From IMG/VR virus record IMGVR_UViG_3300006805_000018, positions 1 through 36,239 of that record: a DNA stretch of 36,239 bases; one strand, 5' to 3'. The DNA is from a virus. The translations under genes and the position numbers were made by a program. Below are positions 26,135 to 34,261 of this stretch, one piece after another (positions within the stretch are counted from its first letter, which is position 1; every line of letters starts with the position of its first letter). The notes under the pieces were generated by a model. That model had not been told where the DNA came from, did no database searches, and saw only the letters and a program-made list of their open reading frames with translations.

Positions 26135-27457
26135 CTATAGTGATTTTGATCGGTTTGGTTGTGATATAATTACTTGTTTCTTTTTACCTATTCACAGTAG
26201 TGATGAATAATTAACAGCTAAATATCTAAATGCATCAGCTCAATGAGATGATCGGTCATGTTCTGGATGATCTTTGAATATCTTTCTTTTCTCATCATAT
26301 TCTTTATGATATTGTCACAAACATCTATAAATGTATTCTGCTTTGTCCTTATTAATCCATAGATTTTGAAACATTGCTCTTGCTTGATCTATTCAATCCA
26401 TTATTCATAATCTAGGTGTTATCTTTATATTCTCTAATCATTTATTTCTCATTGTTTCTACTCTTGATACTCATGTTGTCAACTCTCTAGCTTCTGCATC
26501 ATGTGGTAGATAGTGGTTTCAATAGTTATAGCCTTTATCTTTTAGTTGTCTGATATAATAATCCATTCACTCTCAGCTAGATTCTAAATAGTCTATAATC
26601 CTTACTTCTTTACCAAAGATCTGAGCAAATATAATAGCTGTAGCATCTGATATTCACAAGTCCCAGAATGTATGTACATCTAAAGCAGGATCATAAGGAA
26701 TAGAACAGAATCTATTTTCCTCGTCCATCTTTTTGAGGTTACTAGAGTAGTAGGCTCATTGGACACTTGCATCAAAACTACAGTAGTATTCCTGTAACCA
26801 TAAATCATAATCCATTCACATATCAAGCTCTTCTTGTAGATATTCCTTTGAGATAATTGGGTTTCAATCCTCTCTACAAGTATCATCGACTGTTAATAGA
26901 CTTACTTCTCGCTTTGGGTTATCTTTAGCCAACATAAATAGATCATATCCATGATTACGTCATCTAGGTGTATAATTGAATCAAGCCCATCATCAGTTCT
27001 CTGCTAAGATAGGTCTAATAAGATCCCATGCTCTCGGATTAGATAGGGAGTATTCAGAAAACTGTACTCATATAGGATTAGATCAGACAAGTCTATCAAT
27101 CTGTCATAATTCAGTACCTACGATCTGTATAATAGATCAATTGATCATTTCGATCTTCATTTGTTGTTGATCTTTTCTTACTGTGATTTCTTCGGGGATA
27201 TGATCTATGTATCTAAATCAATTAGCATCCATTCAATCCCATATAGCTTTTCTTGCTTGTGATTGTGTTGGGAAGATATAGAAATATAATCATGGAGTTT
27301 TCCATGCTTTATGTATCATATTATTTCGATCATCTCTATCCTTTCAAGCTCTACGATGCCAGACCTTTATAACTCTTTTGATTCAATTCTCTCTAGCTTT
27401 CCATACAGGCAATTGATATGATCTTGGTTTATATTTATGTGGGATATATAATTCCAT
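26135..27457 (-). CDS. terL: Terminase large subunit
   Basis: 440 residues in code 25. The ATPase domain comes first: an adenine-binding Q at residue 15 (S-Y-Q-L-P-V-W), a Walker A-type V-W-H-R-R-A-G-K-D (residues 32-40, with G38 coded by TGA), F-P-T-Q-S-Q-A-R-K near 62-70, and a Walker B-like G-V-Q-F-S-E-Y-S near 130-137. The RNase H-like nuclease domain follows, with T-F-W-D-L-G-I-S-D-A-T near 263-273 (first catalytic Asp), L-P-H-D-A-E-A near 318 and H-G-A-D-A-F-R-Y near 415. It packages DNA into the prohead through the portal. The start overlaps the small terminase stop (TAATG). Confidence 0.92.
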
Positions 27458-27900
27458 TAAGGTAGATCGGAAAATGAAATAGTATTAACAATTAATCATC
27501 AGTCTTTGTTTGTTAAGTCTCATCATAAAACAGTTATCCTTTTTAAGTCATCGTTTGATATAGCTGAAATTTTATTTAGTAGGTGGATGAGCTCTTTAAC
27601 GTCTTTATCTTCCTTTACAGTATATTCTTCTCAATCAGAATCAAGATACTCTTTCAATAACTTTTTAGTCATAGCTTCGTTAGCTTTGGATATATTCTTT
27701 AGGTTTCTTTTTGAAGATCATACTATATAAGCAATAGTTTCGTCCTTAGTTCCAGTTTGTTCCAGTTCTGTTTTAGCTCTATGTACAGTTCATATTCATA
27801 TATCTGCTTCTTTCGCAATATCTCTAATTGTAGCATGGGGATTTTCTGCTATTACCTCTGCTACTTTTCATATATTCTTTGCTTTATCTGTTCTACTCAT
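27457..27900 (-). CDS. terS: Terminase small subunit
   Basis: 147 residues in code 25. The N-terminal helix-turn-helix reads A-E-V-I-A-E-N-P-H-A-T-I-R-D-I-A-K-E-A-D-I-G-I-G-T-V-H-R-A-K (about residues 14-44), a typical DNA-recognition domain. Residues 70-130 are charged helices for oligomer formation. It lies directly upstream of the large subunit with a TAATG overlap. It would recognise the packaging start site. The alternative, a transcription regulator, is less likely given the position. Confidence 0.78.
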
Positions 27901-28228
27901 TTACTACATTGTTAAGATTAAATTCTCAATCAGTATTCATTTGTCTTTGTATTCATCTTGTTTGTCTAAATAGGTGAGCTATATAGTTTTCAAAGTTATC
28001 TCATTCGAATAATAGATTGTCTATTTTTATATTTACTCCTATAGCCTTTCAATTATGTCTTAGTATTACAGTGATAGTATCAAAGTTCTTATTCTCGTTA
28101 TATCGTTTAAGGATTCTAGTGTATAATCTCTTCTCTCATCTTGTAAATCAATCACCTCAATTACCTATAGCCTTTGTAGAGACTTTATATAGTTCTTGAT
28201 CGTCTTGTGTAAAGATAAATTCTAACAT
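27893..28228 (-). CDS. Hypothetical protein upstream of terminase
   Basis: 111 residues in code 25. It has a mixed fold with basic segments (E-K-R-L-Y-T-R-I-L-K-R-Y) and a beta-like middle (T-I-T-V-I-L-R-H-N-G-K-A-I-G-V-N). No family is recognised. It overlaps the small terminase start by 8 nt and the previous stop by 7 nt, so the three are co-translated. Confidence 0.65.
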
Positions 28229-28458
28229 GGTGTATTGTGTGATAGTCGTATCATAAAATCATAGATTGTTATTTCTTTTGTACTCTTGCCTTTGATTTGG
28301 ATATAAGTTAATAATCTCTCTTGTAGTCGCAGTGTTTTATACTTTTGTCGAGATCAGTAATGTAATATTTTCTTTCTATCTTCTATACTATTGATTTCTT
28401 TAGATTCTTCAAGGAAAGATCTTACGTCTTTTATAATATAAGATAGTTCTTGATCCAT
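28222..28458 (-). CDS. Small basic hypothetical protein
   Basis: 78 residues in code 25 with a single TGA glycine. It is helical and charged (D-Q-E-L-S-Y-I-I-K-D-V-R-S-F-L-E-E), with a basic second half (R-Q-K-Y-K-T-L-R-L-Q-E-R). It follows an AAGTCAGACTATTTAATTATC element that overlaps the end of the upstream gene. No function is recognised. Confidence 0.6.
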
Positions 28459-28475
28459 ATTGTCTGTATTGATAA

Positions 28476-28700
28476 TTAAATAGTCTGACTTGCTTTGGGC
28501 GATTGGAATCATATCACGCTTGATTGTCCTGATGGTTTTAGTTCATATTCATAGAAATATTGATATTCTGTTGATCAATTTCATAAACATATATATCTTA
28601 TTCACCTTGACTCTATATATTCATAGCCTATTACTTTATAATCTGATCAACAAGTGTGTTGTGTTATGTCTCATATCATGTAGTTTACTATTAATCACAT
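28476..28700 (-). CDS. Small hypothetical protein
   Basis: 74 residues from the ATG at 28700, or 67 from the one at 28679; both are in frame. The N-terminal extension has an early TGA glycine. It contains E-Y-I-E-S-R-G-I-R-Y-I-C-L-G and E-Y-Q-Y-F-Y-E-Y-E-L, which suggest a small beta sheet. The last codons (AGT CAG ACT ATT TAA) form part of a boundary element. A 13-bp inverted repeat and another AAGTCAGAT copy precede it. Confidence 0.55.
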
Positions 28701-28725
28701 TTGTTCTATAATTTATAAAATCTGA

Positions 28726-28809
28726 CTTATTACTAGTGGTTATATCATCCAAGGGTAGGTGTCTACGGATTATGATTGCACCACGTCAACACAACACACT
28801 AGTAATAAG
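28726..28809 (-). repeat. 13-bp perfect inverted repeat enclosing a hairpin
   Basis: CTTATTACTAGTG (28726-28738) pairs perfectly with CACTAGTAATAAG (28797-28809). The 58 bases between contain a nested hairpin: an ATCAT/ATGAT stem around GTAG/CTAC (28755-28766) with a 4-nt loop. It lies in the intergenic space between the Acb2-like gene and the next gene. On the - strand its right end runs into AGTCAGATTTTATAAATTAT, the recurrent boundary element. It may be a structured leader RNA, an mRNA processing site or a protein-binding DNA element. Confidence 0.75.
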
Positions 28810-28837
28810 AAAGTAGATTACTCTACTGACTGGTGAT

Positions 28838-29083
28838 TTATTTTGCTGTTACTGCTTTTACTGCCCACATACATGCTGTTTGAGCTTCTGTAATAGCAAT
28901 ACTAATATAGCGTTGTCTCTCTGAATGAGATTCAATTGTGACATTAGTATCTTTTTCAAATCTACTAGATTTTAATTTATCAATTATACTTGCGTATAGT
29001 GATTTGATTTCTGCTACATCGTCGTCTTTTGTATAATCATAATTGATTGATACTAGTTTTTCTCCATAAGTTTCGTCACACAT
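28838..29083 (-). CDS. Acb2/Tad1-like small protein, candidate anti-CBASS sponge
   Basis: 81 residues, no TGA codon. The N-terminal half has alternating charged helices (V-A-E-I-K-S-L-Y-A-S-I-I-D-K-L). The C-terminal helix reads E-R-Q-R-Y-I-S-I-A-I-T-E-A-Q-T-A-C-M-W-A-V-K-A-V-T. This strongly resembles the S-R-E-x-S-L-A-x-T-x-x-E-x-A-x-M-W-A-x-K-A helix of the Acb2/Tad1 hairpin family. Those proteins bind cyclic nucleotide signals and so block CBASS or related defences. The length fits Acb2 (about 90). Only the helix pattern was judged by eye; alternatives are an uncharacterised member without that activity. It lies among small accessory genes upstream of terminase. Confidence 0.55.
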   Translation of the reverse strand: MCDETYGEKLVSINYDYTKDDDVAEIKSLYASIIDKLKSSRFEKDTNVTIESHSERQRYISIAITEAQTACMWAVKAVTAK

Positions 29084-29113
29084 GTTACTATTGGTTTAAT
29101 GATAAATGATATT

Positions 29114-29386
29114 CTACGATCTATATCCTATATTTTTTCTCGTTACTCGTTCTTCCTTTCTCATCATGTGATGGATTGATGTTTTGATTTTCAATAAATT
29201 ATTTGTTTGTTCTTGCATATTTGCTCAATCAAAGTCTCATCATAGTCTTGTTATTTCTTCTTGTAGTCGTTGGGAGTATTCCAAGAGAGATATCTCTCTA
29301 ATGTTTTTATCCTTTACATAGTTTTGCAAACACTCAAAGGCTTTTATGTGGTTATTGAGTGGGATCTTGTTTTCATGTGGTTTCAT
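29114..29386 (-). CDS. Small helical hypothetical protein
   Basis: 90 residues in code 25. It is mostly helical with L-E-Y-S-Q-R-L-Q-E-E-I-T-R-L-G-G-D-F near the middle and a basic C-terminus (M-M-R-K-E-E-R-V-T-R-K). The first 35 nt overlap the preceding gene in another frame. No family is recognised. A 30-nt gap follows before the Acb2-like gene. Confidence 0.6.
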
Positions 29387-29555
29387 GATAGTCGATTATA
29401 GTATTTACTATGCTTTGTCGTCCTACTGTTGCTACTGTTTCTTGTGTTCTAGTGTTTATAAGAATTACTGATCAGTTTGATTCTATGATCTCTTGATTAT
29501 ATAGTCTCAATATCTCGTTACATTGTTCATTGTGTTTACTTAGTTTTCTAGCCAT
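29352..29555 (-). CDS. Small hypothetical protein
   Basis: 67 residues in code 25, helical N-terminus (K-H-N-E-Q-C-N-E-I-L-R-L-Y-N-Q-E-I-I), then a beta-like S-V-I-L-I-N-T-R-T-Q-E-T-V-A-T-V. It overlaps the stop of the upstream coiled-coil gene by 8 nt. The function is unknown. Confidence 0.55.
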
Positions 29556-30219
29556 AGTAGTTACTAATCAGTATATAGATAAATAGGAGGATTGCAAGGA
29601 ATAATAGTCGATTTCTTTGATATTTAATATTATATAAGTCTGACTGGAGATCGTGTTTTTCTTGTTGTGTGCTTTTAAGATCTAAATTATATGCTCTATC
29701 TCTTTGAGTAGATTCTTTTACATATTTACTATGTTTATTTTTTAATTCATAGTTTTCTGTCACGATCTTATTCTTTTCTACGATTAGTTCTTCCATCTCT
29801 TTTTCTAACTCAATCACCTTAGTCTCTGCACTAGTAAGCATTACAATAAGTTCTTCTCTAGTGGGTTCTACAAAGAATACATAAGTATCGTTGTTATTTT
29901 CTCACTCTGTTTTTCTATATGATAGTCAGTGGACTATATTGAAGTTTGCAGCAATAGAAGTTGCTCTTTTGTTTTGTGGGATCATTTTGAGTAGATCTTC
30001 ACTAGTAGCTGTAAATGTTTCATGTACTGCACAATGAGCTTTAATGTATGCTGCAATAACTTCATAGTCTCAATGTACTACTGGTTCAATAGCTGGTGCT
30101 TGTACTTCTTCAATGATCTCTGGTACTTTTGTAAGTTCCTTAGCAATCTTTTTTATTTCTTCTTGTTTCATAGATCACTTACGAATAGAAGATGATGTGT
30201 TGTTTCCTTTTGGTGGCAT
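29548..30219 (-). CDS. Coiled-coil protein with a C-terminal membrane anchor
   Basis: 223 residues in code 25. Residues about 45-120 form a globular domain (D-Y-E-V-I-A-A-Y-I-K-A-H, later S-I-A-A-N-F-N-I-V-H-G-L-S-Y-R-K) with the look of a winged helix. Residues 125-200 are a long coiled coil (E-L-E-K-E-M-E-E-L-I-V-E-K). Residues 201-219 are a membrane helix (L-L-F-L-A-I-L-L-F-I-Y-I-L-I), so the protein is tail-anchored with its body in the cytoplasm. It might tether DNA or the replication machinery to the membrane; this is inferred only from architecture. The start at 30219 adds the full N-terminal domain compared with the internal ATG at 29841. Confidence 0.65.
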
Positions 30220-30230
30220 TTGGTATGTAG

Positions 30231-30386
30231 TTAAAATAATAAAAGATATATTTTAGATCAAAGCTCTAATGGTAAGAATAAGTTAAATAATATCCACCAA
30301 AATCATCATTCATGTAAAGCTCAAGCAAAATTAACGCACCAAAGTAATAAATAAGGGTATCATAATTTTATACTATATTCTTTCAT
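30231..30386 (-). CDS. Small membrane protein
   Basis: 51 residues in code 25, with two hydrophobic segments (L-L-L-W-C-V-N-F-A-G-A-L and W-W-I-L-F-N-L-F-L-P-L-E-L) and a hydrophobic end. It starts 20 nt after the NinG-like stop. The sequence immediately upstream is an AAGTCAGATTTAATTAATTATC copy of the boundary element, the clearest case of that element directly in front of a start. Confidence 0.5.
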
Positions 30387-30405
30387 AAGTATTATTGATA
30401 ATTAA

Positions 30406-30966
30406 TTAAATCTGACTTAGCAATATTTCATATAGTGCTTTGAGTTCGAACTCCTTTGGCTTATTATTCTCGCTTAATGCTATTCTTTTTAGTTCTTCTA
30501 CATCTACTCACTCGCTTTTAAGTTTTGCTTCAAACTCAATAGGTTTTCAGTTTCACGAGAATTTAGCATTACAGCAGTAGAATCATTGAGGTCTTGTGTT
30601 GTTTTCGTTTCGTCTTAACGATCGTTTAGTTCTAGTTATGTAGTGTCAGCATCATATATGATCTCTACCTCAACAAGTATAACATACTAATCAATATTTT
30701 CATCTTATATATTTTGATCGTAATTCATCTAGTTTCTCTACTCGGTTTATCTTTTTAGGTTTCAATGCTTTACCCTGTGTCTTTCTTTCTTGGTTTTCTC
30801 ACCATTTTATTGAGTCTCTTTTTGCTCTATCAATATCTCTTTGTTTCTTGATCTCCAGTAGTTCTTGATTTTTAATTTCAATCTTTTTGTATTTCAAATC
30901 AATAGCGTATAGCTTTTGTTTGATCTTTTGATCTACTTTGATTTGTATTTTATCAGATATTTTCAT
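30406..30966 (-). CDS. NinG/Rap-like recombination nuclease
   Basis: 186 residues in code 25. The first 75 residues are a charged coiled coil. The core reads C-Y-T-C-G-G-R-D-H-I-G-C-G-H-Y-I-T-R, then N-N-T-R-P-Q-G-F-Y-C-C-N-A-K-F-S-G-N-G-K-P-I-E-F. This matches the C-x-x-C-G...C-G-H-Y...N...C-x-x-C-N...S-G-N pattern of NinG (lambda Rap), a Holliday-junction-cleaving HNH-like nuclease. Its promoter (30972-30999) places the transcript start almost at the ATG, so the mRNA may be leaderless. It is the first gene of the long - strand unit; its end overlaps an AGTCAGATT element. Confidence 0.8.
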
Positions 30967-31186
30967 ACCCTATTGTAATCCAAAGTTTTATAATTGCAAT
31001 AGATTTTTACAAATAGGTATTGTATTTTTATTATTTATCATTATAGTGTATGCACAACCAATCGTAAACCTTTACTATAAGTTGGTAATGAGTAGAGGAG
31101 CGGTTGGCGGATTACTAGAGTTCGTGAGCTGATTGATTAAAAGACCAAACTATTTTAATCATAGACGATGCCTAACTTGTCTTTAA
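30938..31186 (+). CDS. Possible small membrane protein, divergent to the NinG-like gene
   Basis: 82 residues if started at the ATG at 30938, but that start lies inside the NinG-like gene and its promoter, so the true start is uncertain. The credible part is a membrane helix (I-G-I-V-F-L-L-F-I-I-I-V-Y-A) followed by a basic tail (S-R-G-A-V-G-G-L-L-E-F-V-S-G-L-I-K-R-P-N), reading one TGA as Gly. An ATG at 31090 would leave only 32 residues. The end is followed by a strong terminator at 31217-31265. Confidence 0.35.
30972..31009 (-). promoter_or_regulatory. Promoter of the long - strand unit
   Basis: On the - strand the -35 box is TTGCAA (30994-30999), the spacer 16 bp, and the -10 box TACAAT (30972-30977). 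Initiation 6-7 nt later would fall on or next to the ATG of the NinG-like gene. The upstream AAAAATCTATTGCAATTATAAAA matches the upstream block of the promoters at 3078 and 35594, so these three are probably co-regulated although they face different gene groups. Confidence 0.7.
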
Positions 31187-31216
31187 TTCTAGGATCGGAC
31201 AAGTAAATAATTTGTT

Positions 31217-31265
31217 AGTCCCCATACCGAACTCCGAAAGGAATCGCACCAGGTGGGGCTTTTTT
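31217..31265 (+). terminator. Intrinsic terminator with a branched stem
   Basis: AGTCCCCA...TGGGGCT closes a stem (one bulged T) with an inner TCC/GGA hairpin capped by a GAAA tetraloop, followed by six T. A further stem just upstream pairs CTAAC-TTGTC with GACAA and GTTAG (31172-31216 region). It may simply end the + strand membrane-protein transcript, or be the end of a short structured RNA. The loop segment CCCCATACCGAACTC resembles loop C of 5S rRNA. Confidence 0.75.
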
Positions 31266-31270
31266 ATTAC

Positions 31271-31298
31271 TTGATTTTTTATAATTTATCGTTATATT
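31271..31298 (+). promoter_or_regulatory. Promoter of a candidate small RNA
   Basis: TTGATT (31271-31276), a 16-bp spacer, and TATATT (31293-31298). It starts 6 nt after the terminator at 31265 and faces a gene-free structured stretch that ends in another terminator. The start site would be about 31305. Confidence 0.6.
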
Positions 31299-31304
31299 AT
31301 ATTC

Positions 31305-31434
31305 ACTGATCGACCAAGCCTCTCCACGATGCTTAAAGAGGGAATCCTGAATTAACAGGTGAGCGGGAAGTCATGACACCATACGATACTTATTGTTAAT
31401 ACCCTGTACGCTGTAAAGTTACGCAGGGTTTTTT
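31305..31434 (+). ncRNA. Candidate small RNA with its own promoter and terminator
   Basis: About 130 nt. Upstream is a promoter with a 16-bp spacer and downstream an intrinsic terminator. Inside are CCTCT/AGAGG (31319-31341), CCTG/CAGG (31346-31359) and the palindrome GTCATGAC. The longest + strand open frames are under 10 codons, so it does not look like an mRNA. The opposite strand has one 56-codon frame in code 25 across the region, which I regard as chance. I do not recognise an RNA family. Its place just upstream of the replication initiator leader suggests a control RNA. Confidence 0.55.
31401..31434 (+). terminator. Intrinsic terminator of the candidate small RNA
   Basis: ACCCTG (31401-31406) pairs with CAGGGT (31424-31429); an outer U-run of six T starts at 31429. 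The loop can pair further. Stem strength and U-run are typical of a full terminator. Confidence 0.8.
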
Positions 31435-31446
31435 GATATAAAAATT

Positions 31447-31463
31447 AAAAAGTCTGACTTTTT
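31447..31463. promoter_or_regulatory. Perfect AAAAAGTC-T-GACTTTTT palindrome, operator candidate
   Basis: A 17-bp perfect palindrome centred on AGTC-T-GACT, the symmetrical form of the element seen at many gene boundaries. It lies 13 bp upstream of the -35 box of the promoter at 31477, a position suited to an activator or repressor. It could also form a weak hairpin. Confidence 0.55.
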
Positions 31464-31476
31464 TTTGATTTTGGTC

Positions 31477-31504
31477 TTGATTTTTTTATTTTTTTTCTTA
31501 TACT
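31477..31504 (+). promoter_or_regulatory. Promoter of the replication unit
   Basis: TTGATT (31477-31482), a 16-bp T-rich spacer, and TATACT (31499-31504). The start site would be about 31511, giving a leader of about 110 nt before the initiator ATG at 31623. The same -35 box and spacer length are used by the promoter at 31271. Confidence 0.65.
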
Positions 31505-31510
31505 CTTTTT

Positions 31511-31622
31511 ATCTTTCCAACGATAGTCGAAAGTCACCCTCCAACAATTACATTTATAAATAAGGACGTGGTACTATCATCTGGGAGGGTGAGCCACGTT
31601 TTTATTTATATCTGAAGTTGTA
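31511..31622 (+). promoter_or_regulatory. Attenuator-like leader with overlapping long stems
   Basis: A perfect 9-bp pair TCACCCTCC (31534-31542) with GGAGGGTGA (31584-31592) interlocks with a perfect 6-bp pair ACGTGG (31566-31571) with CCACGT (31594-31599). The second pair is followed by TTTTT and is a good terminator. GGAGGGTGA lies in the loop of that terminator, so the two stems form either a pseudoknot or alternative terminator and antiterminator folds. The leader precedes the replication initiator gene by 20 nt, so it could switch replication genes on or off. No known riboswitch class is recognised. A stand-alone RNA of about 93 nt is the alternative. Confidence 0.6.
31566..31603 (+). 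terminator. Terminator hairpin in the replication-unit leader
   Basis: ACGTGG/CCACGT stem with a 22-nt loop and a five-T run, 20 nt before the initiator ATG. The loop contains the second half of the 9-bp inverted repeat, so terminator formation would be affected by pairing upstream. Confidence 0.7.
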
Positions 31623-32306
31623 ATGACCTGACGAATTAAGATCCATAGGAAGATCACAGAGCGAGAACGATACACAAACTGAAATGTAGTCAGGTTATTT
31701 TTTCATTGTTTATTAAAAGCAAACCATGCTGATAAGAATTGGCAGTGAATAAATATAGATAGGTGAAGTTTTATAACTAGTATTGAGCATTTAGCAATAG
31801 AACTAAAACTATCACAACAACAAATAAGAACAGCGTTAACTAAGTTAGAAAACACATGAGAATTGGTGAAGAAATCAACAAACAAATATACGCTAATAAC
31901 ACTAGTTAAATACAGTGATTACAACGATTGAGACAACGAAGATAACAAACAAATAACAAACCAACAACAAACAAATAACAAACAAATAACAACAACTAAG
32001 AATGATAAGAATAGTAAGAATGATAAGAACAATAATTTCTTATCTATTGAGGAGGTTATTGAAACTCGAAACTGAATTGATTGATTTAAGAAAACAATGA
32101 AGATCACAAAAGAAATAAAAAAAGAACGAGCAAGAGTAGTAAAAGAATATACAGTTGAGGAATTTGAGTATGCAGTAGATCAATATACACAAGACACGAA
32201 AAATAGGGCAAAAACAAATGATCCAAAATGATATGATAAACATAGGTTTACGTTCTACGAGTTTATAAAGCAATCTAATTGATTACAAAAACGAGTAAAT
32301 AAATAA
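31623..32306 (+). CDS. Replication initiator / replisome organiser protein
   Basis: 227 residues in code 25. Residues 1-50 follow the pattern I-K-I-H-R-K-I...N-G-N-V-V-R-L-F-F-H-C-L-L-K-A-N-H-A-D-K-N-W-Q-G-I typical of phage replication initiators of the DnaD/replisome-organiser type. The winged helix follows (F-I-T-S-I-E-H-L-A-I-E-L-K-L-S-Q-Q-Q-I-R-T-A-L, residues about 57-79). Residues about 110-140 are an N/Q/T/K/D linker. The C-terminus (I-E-E-V-I-E-T-R-N-G-I-D-G-F-K-K) may be a helicase-loading tail. The start at 31623 is required for the conserved N-terminus. The first 75 nt also hold a 9-bp hairpin and T6 that look like a terminator. The next gene encodes the primase-helicase. Confidence 0.8.
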
Positions 32307-32326
32307 TTTATCTATAACTTACTGCA

Positions 32327-34237
32327 ATGGAACTAAAAGATTTTATAAAAACATACCCAAACTTCAAAGACTGCACAATCCAGACTTTTGACGATAGATC
32401 AAAGGATCAATCACTTGCGAGAAAGTTTGCTGTTGATTGAGTAGACCGATCACTAATTAAAACACTAAATGATTCTGGTGCTGGTGTGTTTTTTTCTGTA
32501 AATTCTATGCAACACTGAACAAGATCAAAAAGTACAGTAACTAATCTAAATGCTTGGATTGTAGAGTGCGATGATTTGCCGAAAGAAAATCAAATGAACT
32601 TGATTAATAATGCACCAATCAAGCCATCTTGTGTTATAGAGAGTAACAAGTCGTACCATATTTACTATTTCGCAGAAGATGCTACAAATGAAAACTGGGA
32701 GAGGGTGAATAGATGATTGCGTGAGTATTATCATTGAGATCAAGCAATATGTAGTGATACAGCAAGAGTGTTAAGACTGCCATGAACATATCATAACAAG
32801 TGAGAACCATACAAGATAACTTGTTTGTATTGTGATGATGTAAGATATAATGAGAGCGACATGATGACAGCATTTTCATATTCCGATCCAATAAAAGAAC
32901 ACCAAGAAATAAAAAAGATTGTAGTAACTAAGGCAAGAGATATATGGGAGCTTATGAGTATGCAGTCTAGTAGATATATGCTTGACAGATTAAGTTGATC
33001 AAGACTAGTAAGATGAGAGAGAATTGAATATAAAAAGAATAGCAATTGATCTGAACAAATACGAGTTAATGGTGAAAGCACTTGAGCGTGGATTGATCAT
33101 AATGATAAGATTTGATCTGCAAAAGATGGATGACCTACATGGATACAATGGTGTCAGTTCTACTGAAACAGTAAATGAGATATTGCAAGATGGTTTACTG
33201 AGTTTTGTGACGACCTTATACCCGAAGAGTTTAATAGATCAATACAGATAAAAGAAATTGAAAAGATCGAGAAAAAAGAACAAGAGGAAAAGCTTGAATT
33301 TGAGAGAGGAACAAAACTAAAACATATATCACAGGCAGATAGGATTATGAGGTGATTTCATGAGCTTATTGACACAAATCCGCAAAAGATAATGAAATGG
33401 TGACGGAATGAATGGGATGGTTTCTTGTGAGGCATATATGGTTGAAAAGTATATCTTATTTGAGCAGACACATGAGTTGGTAAGACTACATTTGTCAATC
33501 AGATAGCTAATAACTTATCTAGTGCTGGTGTGAGAGTTACAAGATATTCATTAGAGGATAGATTAGAAGATAATGCTAAAGAGGATATATTCTATACAAC
33601 AAATCAGCGTAGGGTACAAAAATGAAAAAACAAAATAGAGTGGATAAAGTTTATCAATTGAGAATATACACATTCATGATGAGAAAACTTTGATCAAGAT
33701 ATACTCGATGATATAATAGAGTCAGCTGAGGAATTATCACAAAATCAGATCACCGACTTAGATAAAGACAAAGATGTTACTATTGATGATATGGTTGCGT
33801 TGATGAGCGAGGAATGTGACAGAGGGACAAGAGTTTTTTTTATAGATCATCTCCACTACTTCCAGTTCGACAACAATCAGACAAGGATGGATCTACAGAT
33901 TGAAAATGCAATGAAAGCAATAAACGAGATAGCAAGAAAAAGAGATGTAGCGGTGTTTATTATTGCACACTATAATTGATCTATATGAGCATGAAGACCG
34001 ACACTAAATTCATTTAAGTGATCTACTGGTATCAAACAGATTGCAAACATAGTCATACAGATTGAGAGAGATGACGACACAGATATAACTGAGTTTACAG
34101 TATCAAAAATTAGATGACCAATAAAAAAGAGAACCATTGAGGCTAGATTTGACATTACAACATACTCATATAGTTTCACAAAAAGCATAGAGCAAAAGCA
34201 AAAGGAAAAGGAAAACAAAGCGAAATTCTGAAAATAA
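32327..34237 (+). CDS. Primase-helicase fusion (AEP-type primase plus DnaB-like helicase)
   Basis: 636 residues in code 25. The N-terminal part resembles an archaeo-eukaryotic primase/PrimPol: E-C-D-D-L near residue 80 (metal-binding acidic pair), S-N-K-S-Y-H-I-Y-Y near 107, and T-A-R-V-L-R-L-P-G-T-Y-H-N-K near 145. A middle helical linker follows. The C-terminal RecA-like domain has Walker A G-A-D-T-G-V-G-K-T-T near 378-387, in which the first two glycines are TGA, and Walker B V-F-F-I-D-H-L near 502. I-I-A-H-Y-N-G, then S-G/S-T-G-I-K-Q-I-A-N match motif H3 of DnaB-type helicases. It would unwind and prime phage DNA, recruited by the initiator encoded just upstream. Confidence 0.88.
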
Positions 34238-34261
34238 CTGTTTATTTTTATACTATACATA

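Noticed and set aside
31187-31400. 56-codon code 25 frame on the - strand ending in a G-V-R-Y-G-D sequence
   Set aside because: It runs through two + strand RNA structures and a terminator, has no plausible leader and no family pattern; judged to be chance antisense of structured RNA.
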